This document shows positions 44,807 to 52,789 of a stretch of 53,032 nucleotides of DNA, piece by piece; the stretch's first letter is position 1; each line of letters starts with the position of its first letter. Location of the stretch: assembly GCA_029100605.1 (NCBI GenBank), contig JAQXPK010000142.1, forward strand, positions 1-53,032, read 5' to 3'. The translations under genes were made by a program, and so were the position numbers. This stretch comes from Bacillota bacterium (GTDB lineage Bacteria > Bacillota > Clostridia > Oscillospirales > Oscillospiraceae). The notes beneath the pieces were generated by a model that was given only the letters and a program-made list of their open reading frames with translations, ran no database searches and was not told the origin of the DNA.

Positions 44807-45739
44807 TCAATCCTCCACATCCATGTCCAGCCCAAGCTCTCTCGGGCGGAAGCGGGGGCAGACGTTTTCCGAGGTGACGATGACGGAGGCAGCCAGCATG
44901 GCACCGATTTCGCAGGCTTCCTTCAGGCGCTTGCCGTAAGTCAAGCCGATGGCGGCTCCGGCACAGAAGGAGTCCCCGGCGCCGGTGGTGTCCTTCACTT
45001 CTACGTTTCGGGCGGGACAGTAGCCGCTGTCCCCCTGCGAGCTGGCGTACACCGCCCCCTCCGCGCCCATGGTCACGATCATGGCAGGAATCTGCGCCGC
45101 ACGCACCTTTTCTGCGATAATGGGGATCATCTGCTGCGGCGTTTTCCCGGAATAGTCGTCGGAAAACAGAATACCCGCCTCTTGAAGGTTGCAGACGAAG
45201 CAGTCGGTAGATTGCAGAAAGTCCCGACGCTCCAGGGCAATGCTCATGTTGGCGACCACGGCATAGACGGGCTTATGATACTTCTGGGCAAGGCGGAAGG
45301 TGCGCTTGACAATGTCCTTGTCCATGTCGATTTCAATGACGATGCTGTCGGCGTTGGAGAAAATCTCGTCGCCCTGCTGATCCAGAATGTCCGCAATGGG
45401 TAAAAGGTTCGGGCGCTTGGAAATGGAGGCAGCCACATCTCCATCGTTATTGAACACCGCCAGCCATGTGCCCATGCCATCCCGGGTCTGGCGGATATAA
45501 TCGGTGTTGACCCGATGGCTTTTCAGCTTGCGGATCACGTCCGCGCCGGTGCCGCTTTCGTCCACCAGACTGACGAAGGTTGGTCGCAGCTCGCAGTTGG
45601 CGATGTCCTCTGCCACATTGCGACCCACGCCGCCGTGGATCTGCTCCACATTTCCCACGTTACGCCCGGTGGGAATGAAGGATGACTGGGGATAGCCCTT
45701 GATGTCCACGAACACCGCGCCGATGACCACCATGCCCAT
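44807..45739 (-). CDS. PfkB family sugar/nucleoside kinase
   Basis: This 310-residue ribokinase-fold kinase has GGVGRNVAEDIANCELRPTFVSLVDESGTG (PfkB signature 1) and DTTGAGDSFCAGAAIG near residue 248 (signature 2, catalytic Asp). The N-terminal VVIGAVFVDIKGYP resembles pseudouridine kinase or adenosine kinase-like members, but the substrate cannot be fixed. No pseudouridine glycosidase is adjacent. The next gene encodes a B6 kinase of the same fold. Confidence 0.9.
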   Translation of the reverse strand: MGMVVIGAVFVDIKGYPQSSFIPTGRNVGNVEQIHGGVGRNVAEDIANCELRPTFVSLVDESGTGADVIRKLKSHRVNTDYIRQTRDGMGTWLAVFNNDGDVAASISKRPNLLPIADILDQQGDEIFSNADSIVIEIDMDKDIVKRTFRLAQKYHKPVYAVVANMSIALERRDFLQSTDCFVCNLQEAGILFSDDYSGKTPQQMIPIIAEKVRAAQIPAMIVTMGAEGAVYASSQGDSGYCPARNVEVKDTTGAGDSFCAGAAIGLTYGKRLKEACEIGAMLAASVIVTSENVCPRFRPRELGLDMDVED

Positions 45740-45782
45740 AACGATGCCCTCCCAATTTCCTGTCTATGGGGATTCTGCACAT

Positions 45783-45811
45783 TTTATACCATAACCAACC
45801 GGGAATTGCAA
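45783..45811 (-). promoter_or_regulatory. promoter of the PfkB-pdxY pair
   Basis: On the minus strand TTGCAA (45811-45806) and TATAAA (45788-45783) are spaced 17 bp with an extended TGG before the -10. Confidence 0.75.
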
Positions 45812-45981
45812 GGGTTCGCCGGGAATTTCCCGCTAAGGGCGCGGTTTGACTTCCACCCGGGAAAACCGTATCATCATGGATGACCCCTTAATAGACGGGG
45901 AGAATTTCATTGAACCGCCAAACGGCGAAATTACTGCGCTCCTGTAGTATCCCGATAAACTCATTCTGCTTTTGATTTTGG

Positions 45982-46010
45982 TTGACGGCACGCGCATTCC
46001 ATTGTATAAT
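45982..46010 (+). promoter_or_regulatory. promoter of the TerB-ATPase-helicase operon
   Basis: TTGACG (45982-45987) and TATAAT (46005-46010) are spaced 17 bp, 32 bp upstream of the first start codon. The remaining part of the 45.74-46.04 kb gap holds nothing else I can identify. Confidence 0.85.
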
Positions 46011-46042
46011 AAAACAAACATTTGCACAAAGGAGGCGGCGCG

Positions 46043-47488
46043 GTGGATACGAACCGGATGAAAAAAGCAACGGAATGGTTTTACAGCACCGTCTTTCACG
46101 ATGAAGCCATCGCGCCAAGGCAGGCTTCCCGGAAGCTTCCGCCTCTGCTCCGGGCTGCCCGCTCCCTGGAAAACGGAACGGCGGGCAGCTGGCAGTCCCG
46201 GGAAAGCATCTTTCTCAAGCAGGCGACTCTGCTTGCCGATTACACCGATGACGCTGTTTATTCCGGACAGGTGATTCGCTACTATCCCACGTATCAATCC
46301 CTGACGGACGAGGAGCTGCGGGGCTACTTTTCCTGGCGGACGAAGCTGCGCAACGGACAGATGGAAAAAACCCAGCTGTCCTATGCATTCCTGTATCTCT
46401 ATGAGTTGATCAACCAGATCGGAGTTTCCGACCCCATGGACGGCTACCAAAAGCTGAAGGCTTTTCGGGATACCTATGGGCAGCTGGACGACGCCGTGCT
46501 GCCTTACCTGAAGCAGTGGCTGGAGGATTACGTCATTTACTACGGCCTTGACCCCGCGCTGCTGGCGGATACGCCCCGGGTGAAGCTGGACAACTGCATT
46601 GCAATTCTGGATCAGGTGGAGAGCCAGCCGCCGGAGAAGGTGATGTACGCGGTCAAGCAGCTGGCTCCCAAATGGCTGAGCCGTTCCCGATTCTACGCGG
46701 ACAATCCGTCCGACTGCGATGCCGTTATCGTAAGGGTGCTGCGGCGGATCTCTGCCCACTGTGCCGCCCGGTGCAAAAAAAGCATGGTAGAGCAGTATTT
46801 CGGCGTTCTGGAGCAATACCAGGCGTGGCTCTTCCGCTCCGCCGTATTCTACGACCGACGGAAAAAGGAGAATCGAAAGTACGCTGTGGACGAGCGGTGC
46901 GTGTACCGATGCCGAGGCGGACTGTGGACGGTTTGGCAGCATCCATATGCCCTTGGCAGACCCAGCCCGGAGCTGGAGAACCTGATGAAAACCATAGATT
47001 CTGTGATGCGGGAAGCCTTCGGCTACGGTCATCCGGTGAAGCCCGGCTTGCAGACCAAGTGGATTATCAAGGCCATCCAGGAAGAAGTTCAGGCTCTGCT
47101 GGCAGAAAAGAAAGCCGCCGAGGCCAGAAAGGTCACCATTGATCTGTCCCGCCTGGACAAAATCCGCCGGGACGCCGCCATCACCCAGGAGAAGCTGACC
47201 GTGGAGGAGGAAACGGAGGAACCGGAGCCTCCACCCGTTTCCCCGGCCTGGGAAGCGGCGGAGCCGGTAGGGGAGTGCCCCCTCCAGCCGGCGGAGTACC
47301 GGCTGGTGCAAAGCCTGCTCTACGGAAGATCCCTGGACTGGGTGTCCAAAGAGGGACACCTTCTGTCCGTCCTGGTGGACGGCGTCAACGAAAAGCTCTA
47401 TGATGTATTTCAGGATTCCGTCCTGGATGACCAGCCCCGGCTGGTGGAAGACTATATCGATGATCTGAAAGAGATGGTGCGTCCATGA
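46043..47488 (+). CDS. TerB-N/TerB-C domain protein
   Basis: This 481-residue soluble protein starts at GTG 46043 (AAAGGAGGCG upstream). The N-terminal two thirds (FYSTVFHDEAIAPRQ, YTDDAVYSGQVIRYYPTYQSLTDEELRGYFSWRTKLRNG) match my recollection of the TerB-N domain. An acidic Pro-rich linker lies near 388-408. The C-terminal part (EYRLVQSLLYGRSLDWVSKEGHLLSVLVDGVNEKLYDVFQDSVL) fits TerB-C. TerB-type domains occur in stress and DNA-processing systems linked to tellurite-resistance clusters. It overlaps the ATPase gene by 4 bp (ATGA). Its role is probably as adaptor of the ATPase/helicase; this is inference. Confidence 0.82.
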   Translation: MDTNRMKKATEWFYSTVFHDEAIAPRQASRKLPPLLRAARSLENGTAGSWQSRESIFLKQATLLADYTDDAVYSGQVIRYYPTYQSLTDEELRGYFSWRTKLRNGQMEKTQLSYAFLYLYELINQIGVSDPMDGYQKLKAFRDTYGQLDDAVLPYLKQWLEDYVIYYGLDPALLADTPRVKLDNCIAILDQVESQPPEKVMYAVKQLAPKWLSRSRFYADNPSDCDAVIVRVLRRISAHCAARCKKSMVEQYFGVLEQYQAWLFRSAVFYDRRKKENRKYAVDERCVYRCRGGLWTVWQHPYALGRPSPELENLMKTIDSVMREAFGYGHPVKPGLQTKWIIKAIQEEVQALLAEKKAAEARKVTIDLSRLDKIRRDAAITQEKLTVEEETEEPEPPPVSPAWEAAEPVGECPLQPAEYRLVQSLLYGRSLDWVSKEGHLLSVLVDGVNEKLYDVFQDSVLDDQPRLVEDYIDDLKEMVRP

Positions 47489-48798
47489 AAATCCCCAAGA
47501 GAATTGCGCAGACTTTAATGAACTCCCTGAAGGGCGGCGTTGTGCCCCGGGTTGGGCTGTCCTACATCACCGTTGGGCGGAAGGCGGAGATTGACGCCCT
47601 GCTTCACGATGTGGATATCATCGCTGACGGCGGTGCTTCCTTTCGCTTCATCGTGGGCAAATACGGCAGCGGAAAGAGCTTCCTGCTGCAAACCATCCGA
47701 AATTTCGTAATGGCGAAGAACTTTGTGGTGGTGGACGCAGACCTGTCGCCGGAACGGCGGCTTCAGGGCACCCGGGGGCAGGGGCTTGCCACCTACAAGG
47801 AGCTCATCCGCAATATGTCCACCAAGACCAAGCCCGAGGGCGGCGCCCTGTCCTTGATTCTGGATCGGTGGATCAGCAACGTCCAGCAGGAGGTCATGGA
47901 ATCCTCCGGCCTGGGCATCACCGACCCCGGCCTGCCCCCGCTGGTGGAGAAGCGGATTTCCGCCGTTGTCTACTCCCTCAGTGAGATGGTGCACGGCTTT
48001 GACTTTGCCCGGCTTCTGACCCTCTACTACCAGGCCTACCTCCAGGGCGACGATGGCACGAAGGCCAAGGTGCTTAAGTGGTTCCGGGGAGAGTATGCCA
48101 CCAAAACCGAAGCCCGGCAGGAGCTGGGTGTGAACATCATCATTACGGATGACGACTGGTATGAGTACCTGAAGCTGTTCGCGGCTTTTCTCAAGCAGGC
48201 GGGCTACGCGGGCATGCTGATTCTGATTGACGAGCTGGTGAACATCTACAAGATCCCCAACGCCATCACCCGGCAGTACAACTATGAAAAGATTCTCACC
48301 ATGTACAACGACACCATGCAGGGCAAAGCCCAGCACCTGGGGATTATCCTCTGCGGCACGCCCCAGTGCATGGAGGATCCCCGCCGGGGCGTCTACAGCT
48401 ACGAGGCACTGCGCTCCCGACTGGCGGAGGGGCATTTTTCCGGGGAGCACAAGGATATGCTGTCTCCCGTTATCCGTTTGCAGCCCCTGACCAGTGAGGA
48501 AATGCTGATTTTGGTGGAAAAGCTGGCGGACATTCACGCCGGGTTGTACGACTATCAGCAGATCGTCACCCAGCAGGACATGGTGGACTTCATCACCATC
48601 GAGTTTGGACGCATCGGTGCGGACAGCCACATCACCCCCCGGGAGGTCATTCGGGATTTTATCGAGGTGCTAGACATCGTGTATCAGAATCCAAAGGTTC
48701 ACGTCCGCGACCTTCTGGGTTCGGAGCAGTTCACCTACGCCCAAAACGCGGTCAACGAAGAAGAAACCTCGTCAGAATTTGCGGAATTTGAATTATGA
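47485..48798 (+). CDS. BrxD-like P-loop ATPase (DUF2791 type)
   Basis: This 437-residue AAA-like ATPase has Walker A GKYGSGKS (residues 58-65) after the segment PRVGLSYITVGRKAEIDALLHD. Walker B is MLILIDE (about 244-250), and CGTPQCMEDPRRGVYSYEALRSRL follows. Such ATPases (BrxC/BrxD, formerly DUF2791) are known from BREX phage-defence islands, where BrxD pairs with the helicase BrxHI. Here it sits between a TerB-domain gene and an Lhr-like helicase with 4-bp overlaps on both sides. No pglZ, pglX or brxL-like gene is in the window. Confidence 0.83.
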   Translation: MKIPKRIAQTLMNSLKGGVVPRVGLSYITVGRKAEIDALLHDVDIIADGGASFRFIVGKYGSGKSFLLQTIRNFVMAKNFVVVDADLSPERRLQGTRGQGLATYKELIRNMSTKTKPEGGALSLILDRWISNVQQEVMESSGLGITDPGLPPLVEKRISAVVYSLSEMVHGFDFARLLTLYYQAYLQGDDGTKAKVLKWFRGEYATKTEARQELGVNIIITDDDWYEYLKLFAAFLKQAGYAGMLILIDELVNIYKIPNAITRQYNYEKILTMYNDTMQGKAQHLGIILCGTPQCMEDPRRGVYSYEALRSRLAEGHFSGEHKDMLSPVIRLQPLTSEEMLILVEKLADIHAGLYDYQQIVTQQDMVDFITIEFGRIGADSHITPREVIRDFIEVLDIVYQNPKVHVRDLLGSEQFTYAQNAVNEEETSSEFAEFEL

Positions 48799-51035
48799 GT
48801 GCTTTTGAACGCTACGCGCCCTTTGTGCAGGACTATATCTATCGGAACGGCTGGCAGAATCTCCGGGCCATTCAGGTGGCAGCCGCGGACGTCATCTTCA
48901 ACACCGACGAGAATCTGCTGCTCACCGCCTCCACCGCCTCCGGCAAGACGGAGGCCGCCTTCTTTCCCATTATCACCCTGTTTTCTGAGGATCCTCCGGC
49001 TTCCGTGGGCTGCATTTACATTGGCCCGCTGAAGGCCCTGATCAACGACCAGTTTGCCCGGCTCAACGATCTGTGCGCCGAGGCGGACATCCCGGTGTGG
49101 CACTGGCACGGGGACGTGGCCCAGGGGCATAAGAGTAAGCTCATGAAGCACCCCTCCGGCATTTTGCAGATCACCCCGGAATCGCTGGAGGCCATGCTGC
49201 TGCACAAGCACGCTGCCATCCCCAAGCTGTTCGGGGATCTGCGGTTCGTGGTCATTGACGAGGTGCACTCTTTGCTCCGGGGCGATCGGGGCGGGCAGAC
49301 ATTGTGTCTCATTGAGCGGCTGTCCCGACTGGCAGGGGTCAATCCCCGGCGTATCGGGCTGTCCGCTACCATCGGCGACCCGGAGGGCACGGGTGCGTTT
49401 CTCTCCCTCGGCACCGGGCGCAAGACCATCATCCCCAAAATCGACGCCAAGGGCAGCCGCTGGCGGATGAGTATGGAGCACTTCTATGTCAAGGACGTTC
49501 AGGCCGCCGAGGATCGGACGGATATTGACGCCCTTCCGGTGCTGGAGGAGAAAACCGACGACGCACCAGAAAACGCCGATCCTGGCATTGGCTACATTTT
49601 CGAGCACACCCGGGGGAAAAAGTGTCTGGTATTCGTCAATTCCCGGGAAGAATGCGAAACCGTCACTACCACTCTGCGGCAATACTGCGAGCGGATGCAC
49701 GAGCCTGACCGGTTTTTGATCCATCACGGAAACCTCTCCGCTGCCTACCGGGAAACGGCGGAGGCCATCATGAAGGACGACTCCCAGTGTATGACCACCG
49801 TCACCACGGCGACCTTGGAGCTGGGCATCGACATTGGGCGTCTGGAGCGGGCGTTTCAGATCGACGCGCCCTGGACGGTCTCCTCTTTTTTGCAGCGCAT
49901 GGGTCGCACGGGACGGCGGGAGCTGCCGCCGGAAATGTGGTTCGTCATCCGGGAGGATGAACCGGAGATTCGAGCCATGCTCCCTGCCACCATTCCCTGG
50001 AAGCTGCTGCAGGGCATCGCCCTGGTGCAGCTGTACCTGGAGGAGCGCTGGGTGGAGCCTCCCCGGCTGGATCGGCTGCCCTACAGCCTTCTGTACCATC
50101 AGACCATGTCCACCCTGGCTTCCTGCGGGGAGCTGTCTCCCCGGGCGCTTGCCGATCGGGTGCTGCGGCTGTCCTATTTCCACCGGGTGACCCAGGAGGA
50201 CTTCCGGGTGCTTCTGCGGCATCTGATTCAGACTGACCACATACAGCAGACGGAGCAGGGGGGACTGATCGTGGGTCTGGCGGGGGAGCGGGTTGTCAAC
50301 TCCTTCCAGTTTTACGGGGTGTTTCAGGAGAACGAGGAGTACACCGTCCGCTGTGAATCCCAGGAGCTGGGCACCGTGGTGCTGCCTCCGCCGGTGGGGG
50401 AGAAGCTGGCTATCGCCGGTCACGTTTGGCGGGTGCTGGATATTGACCGGAAACGGCATCTGGTGTACGTCGAACAGGTCAAAGGAAGTGTTCCGGCCTA
50501 CTTTGGGCAGTGCCCCGGGGACTTGCACACAAAAATCCTCCGCCGGATGCGCCAGGTGCTCCGGGAGGATACCCAGTATCCCTATCTGATGAAAAACGCT
50601 GTGGCGCGACTGGAGCAGGCGCGATTCACGGCATCCCATTCGGGTGTGACGGAGCGTCCCCTCATTCATCTGGGGGGCAATATGTGGTGCCTGCTTCCCT
50701 GGGTGGGAACCTACGCCTTTCTCGCGTTGGAGCGCTTTTTGAAAATCAAGTGCGCCGACCGGCTGGGGCTGAAGAATCTGGACTCCGCCAGGCCGTATTA
50801 TATGCAGTTTACCATGAAGGCGGATGAAGCGGCTTTCTTCCGGGTTCTGTCCGAGCAGATCCGCAAGCCCATCGACCCCATGGAGCTGATCTACCCCAAG
50901 GAGCTGCCCTTATTCGACAAATACGATGAGTACCTTCCGGAGGAGCTGGTGCGAAAGGGTTTTGCCTGCGGTGTCCTGGACTTAGAGGGGCTGCGGGAAG
51001 CTGTGCTCAGCTGGGAAAAGGAGAAGCCCATTTGA
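48795..51035 (+). CDS. Lhr-like superfamily 2 DEAD/DEAH helicase (BrxHI-like)
   Basis: This 746-residue helicase has Walker A TASTASGKTE (K near 51), DEVH box (155-158), motif III-like LSATIGDPEG, motif IV-V region TTATLELGIDIG and motif VI QRMGRTGRR (about 366). After the RecA-like lobes come a winged helix (LPYSLLYHQTMSTLASCGEL) and a beta-barrel-like domain (FYGVFQENEEYTVRCESQELGTV), as in Lhr-type DNA helicases. It is the last gene of the coupled operon. A 26-codon ORF follows on the other strand. Confidence 0.9.
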   Translation: MSAFERYAPFVQDYIYRNGWQNLRAIQVAAADVIFNTDENLLLTASTASGKTEAAFFPIITLFSEDPPASVGCIYIGPLKALINDQFARLNDLCAEADIPVWHWHGDVAQGHKSKLMKHPSGILQITPESLEAMLLHKHAAIPKLFGDLRFVVIDEVHSLLRGDRGGQTLCLIERLSRLAGVNPRRIGLSATIGDPEGTGAFLSLGTGRKTIIPKIDAKGSRWRMSMEHFYVKDVQAAEDRTDIDALPVLEEKTDDAPENADPGIGYIFEHTRGKKCLVFVNSREECETVTTTLRQYCERMHEPDRFLIHHGNLSAAYRETAEAIMKDDSQCMTTVTTATLELGIDIGRLERAFQIDAPWTVSSFLQRMGRTGRRELPPEMWFVIREDEPEIRAMLPATIPWKLLQGIALVQLYLEERWVEPPRLDRLPYSLLYHQTMSTLASCGELSPRALADRVLRLSYFHRVTQEDFRVLLRHLIQTDHIQQTEQGGLIVGLAGERVVNSFQFYGVFQENEEYTVRCESQELGTVVLPPPVGEKLAIAGHVWRVLDIDRKRHLVYVEQVKGSVPAYFGQCPGDLHTKILRRMRQVLREDTQYPYLMKNAVARLEQARFTASHSGVTERPLIHLGGNMWCLLPWVGTYAFLALERFLKIKCADRLGLKNLDSARPYYMQFTMKADEAAFFRVLSEQIRKPIDPMELIYPKELPLFDKYDEYLPEELVRKGFACGVLDLEGLREAVLSWEKEKPI

Positions 51036-51096
51036 CCCAGCGCCGGGCAGGCCGGGGGACTTCCGGAAAATAGCCAGGCATCCCGGCACGGTTCGT

Positions 51097-51177
51097 TCAT
51101 CGGTCACTGGGGCCGCCTGAGCCTTTTTCAAAGATCAGGTCGTCCAGATCTGCGCGGGGATCGTCACTGGTGTACAT
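51097..51177 (-). CDS. possible 26-residue acidic microprotein
   Basis: This short ORF starts MYTSDDPRADLDDLIFEKGS and is preceded by TTAGGAGGCG at good spacing before ATG 51177. A TATACT-like -10 lies upstream, but without a convincing -35. It is acidic and hydrophilic. Its position, converging on the helicase gene at the boundary with the mobile region, is the only context. Confidence 0.4.
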   Translation of the reverse strand: MYTSDDPRADLDDLIFEKGSGGPSDR

Positions 51178-51246
51178 TTCTTCGCCTCCTAAACAAAACT
51201 ACCTGACAGTATATGCTTTCTCAGCTAAAAAAAGTGACGTATTTTC

Positions 51247-51275
51247 TTGACAGACAAGAATTATTTGGGTAAAAT
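51247..51275 (+). promoter_or_regulatory. promoter upstream of the tRNA-Arg region
   Basis: TTGACA (51247-51252) and TAAAAT (51270-51275) are spaced 17 bp. It points toward the tRNA remnants and the intact tRNA; no protein gene follows. Confidence 0.75.
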
Positions 51276-51369
51276 ACACGGGTGTGAACCGGCGGCGCAG
51301 CCGATTCACCCCGTTAGTTCCCCAAACACCCGAAATACGGACAGAAATCCCCCGCTTTTTGGGGATACA

Positions 51370-51427
51370 TCTCCGCAGCTTAGCAGGATAAGAGCGTCCG
51401 CCTCTTGCGCGGTAGACGGTTCGAGTT
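51370..51427 (+). pseudogene. decayed tRNA gene fragment
   Basis: A D-arm-like AGCTTAGCAGGATAAGAGC is followed by an anticodon-stem-like CCGC-CTCTTGC-GCGG and GGTTCGAG of a T-loop. The acceptor and T stems do not close. It resembles the intact tRNA-Arg at 51559 in GTCCGCCTC and GCGG and is probably a relic of it or of another tRNA. Confidence 0.5.
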
Positions 51428-51454
51428 GCATACAACTCATTATCTTTTGTATAA

Positions 51455-51494
51455 GTCCCAGTAGCTCAGTTGGATAGAGCACACGCCTCCTAAG
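51455..51494 (+). pseudogene. 5' half of a tRNA-Arg gene, cut in the anticodon loop
   Basis: GTCCCAGTAGCTCAGTTGGA begins a normal acceptor strand and D-arm. The anticodon strand CACGCCTCCTAAG runs through anticodon CCT and then changes to unrelated AT-rich sequence. The last 11 bases, CGCCTCCTAAG, are identical to the anticodon region of the intact tRNA-Arg (51588-51598). Confidence 0.7.
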
Positions 51495-51558
51495 GTTATA
51501 CTAAATCACTCGCCTTTGCTCAAAAGGCGAGCGATAATATAGATAAAATTTCATACAC

Positions 51559-51635
51559 GTCTCTGTACCTCAGCAGGATAGAGGGTCCGCCTCCTAAGCG
51601 GAACGCCCCCGGTTCGAATCCGGGCAGGGACGCCA
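51559..51635 (+). tRNA. tRNA-Arg (anticodon CCU)
   Basis: A complete 77-base cloverleaf with encoded CCA. Acceptor GTCTCTG pairs with CAGGGAC (one G-T). The anticodon stem TCCGC/GCGGA encloses loop CTCCTAA with anticodon CCT. The T-arm is CCCGG-TTCGAAT-CCGGG. It lies directly at the transition to AT-rich DNA. Confidence 0.95.
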
Positions 51636-51638
51636 CAA

Positions 51639-51686
51639 AAAACGCCGAAAGCCTTGATTTTTCAAGGTTTTCGGCTTTACTTTTTT
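51639..51686 (+). terminator. terminator after tRNA-Arg
   Basis: GCCGAAAGCCTTGA and its complement TCAAGGTTTTCGGC form a long stem followed by TTTACTTTTTT. Confidence 0.88.
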
Positions 51687-51775
51687 GTCGGGTGTCCTTG
51701 TTTGTTCTGCTCGGCTTCTTTACTGTGAGCAATCCTTTTAACTTAGGTTGCGGACTCCCTATCCCTTGAAAATCC

Positions 51776-51869
51776 TGCTAATCAAATTAGCAAGAAAACC
51801 CCGTTTTTGCTAATGAAAATCGACTTTCTGCTAATCGCTCAGAAAATCGTGCTAAAAATCTTGCTAATT
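51776..51869. repeat. phased TGCTAAT repeats near the tRNA-Arg junction
   Basis: TGCTAATC (51776), TGCTAATG (51808), TGCTAATC (51829), TGCTAAAA (51850) and TGCTAATT (51862) are in direct orientation, with one inverted ATTAGCA (51786-51792). Three of them are spaced exactly 21 bp apart. The pattern suggests protein-binding sites such as integrase or excisionase arm sites; the rest of 51690-52006 holds no gene. Confidence 0.6.
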
Positions 51870-51960
51870 AAAAAGTGTGCTTATAATAGTTCGACCTTGT
51901 TTTACCCCGTACCTTTTAATCCATTTGTTATGTAGTATTATCCTATCACAAACCGCACAT

Positions 51961-51989
51961 TTCACAAAAAGCCTATCCTTATATATAAT
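51961..51989 (+). promoter_or_regulatory. promoter of the small gene at 52013
   Basis: TTCACA (51961-51966) and TATAAT (51984-51989) are spaced 17 bp. Confidence 0.65.
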
Positions 51990-52012
51990 GAAAGTGTCAG
52001 GAGGTAATGGAT

Positions 52013-52192
52013 ATGAGAAACAAGAACTACTACATAAATCTTAATGACCGTGAATACTTAGATGTTCTTTCCTCTTTGATGAACAAGAGAAATAAATTGA
52101 TCCAAAGCGGCAAGTATACCGATGGTATTGACGAAGTAATTATGAAGATTAAGAAGGCTAAGAAAAGGACTTTTCGTGTCCTTTATATATAA
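52013..52192 (+). CDS. small basic protein of the mobile region (59 residues)
   Basis: It starts MRNKNYYINLNDREYLDVLS and is rich in Lys/Arg toward the C-terminus (KIKKAKKRTFRVLYI). ATG 52013 has AGGAGG at eight bases; ATG 52007 is too close to it. The composition is AT-rich like the element. I do not recognise a family; the size and charge are those of small accessory proteins of conjugative elements. Confidence 0.7.
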   Translation: MRNKNYYINLNDREYLDVLSSLMNKRNKLIQSGKYTDGIDEVIMKIKKAKKRTFRVLYI

Positions 52193-52237
52193 GTATATGA
52201 GGTTGATATTCAAATTTCAATATAAATATTATTCAGA

Positions 52238-52278
52238 CTTCACCGTTTCGTTTACTTGAACGAAGCGGTGTTTTTCTT
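52238..52278 (+). terminator. first of two tandem terminators
   Basis: CACCGTTTCGT/ACGAAGCGGTG stem, followed by TTTTTCTTTT. Confidence 0.85.
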
Positions 52279-52280
52279 TT

Positions 52281-52328
52281 GAGCCACCCTTTCCTTTCGA
52301 GGATTGGGTGGCTTTTTTTATTTTTTTC
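52281..52328 (+). terminator. second tandem terminator
   Basis: GCCACCC/GGGTGGC stem with a 16-base loop, followed by a T-rich tract. The pair insulates the small gene from the region upstream of parA. Confidence 0.8.
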
Positions 52329-52344
52329 AAAAAATTTTCTTTTT

Positions 52345-52742
52345 AGGGTGAACGATTGACCTCTCTCAGTGCGAATTAGTGAAAGGGTTGTTAATCGACT
52401 CCGATAAGGAGCAGCTCTTTCGCTGTTCCTTGAAAATTGAATATCAGGTGCATAGGACTTCAGTTCTGATGATTAGCCACCTTAACGGGTACGCCAAGAC
52501 TTCCTTTTGGAACGAGCGAGAACCCCCGTTATAAATATCAGGTTGCCACTGATACGGCGATGACAGTCAGAATGATAATGATACTTCTCTACGGAGCAGG
52601 CGGAGAACCCGGCTGAGGTGAAATTCCTATGAAACGGTGAAGCACACCGTTACCTATGTACTTCCCTTGCAAGGGGTGTCGAGGACAAATATTGCATAAC
52701 AGAACATTAGACCGAAGAAAAGCGTTACTTCGGTCTTTACAT
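52345..52742 (+). ncRNA. candidate structured leader or non-coding RNA upstream of parA
   Basis: These 400 bases have no ORF but many short pairable segments: AACGGTG..CACCGTT near 52634-52651, CTTCCCTTGCAAGGGG near 52662-52677, and a final AGACCGAAG/CTTCGGTCT hairpin with a T-rich end at 52711-52740. The final hairpin would end transcription before parA. No known RNA family was recognised. Confidence 0.4.
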
Positions 52743-52789
52743 AGCACCTTATATCAAGATGCTAAATCTAATTGAAAGGAGAACAGAAA

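Noticed and set aside
45833-47359. 508-codon antisense frame over the TerB-domain gene
   Set aside because: The sense frame has promoter, Shine-Dalgarno and coupling to the next gene. The antisense product looks like low-complexity shadow.
48735-50669. 644-codon antisense frame over the helicase gene
   Set aside because: The sense strand carries all helicase motifs. The antisense translation has no motif or start signal.
51500-51560. Hairpin CTCGCCTTT-GCTC-AAAAGGCGAG between the tRNA fragment and the intact tRNA as a terminator
   Set aside because: No T run follows, and a terminator here would cut off the downstream tRNA from the promoter at 51247.
52345-52742. Group II intron or known large ncRNA upstream of parA
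   Set aside because: I could not find a domain V-like hairpin, an intron 5' GUGYG end or an intron-encoded protein. Only a generic structured-RNA call is supported.
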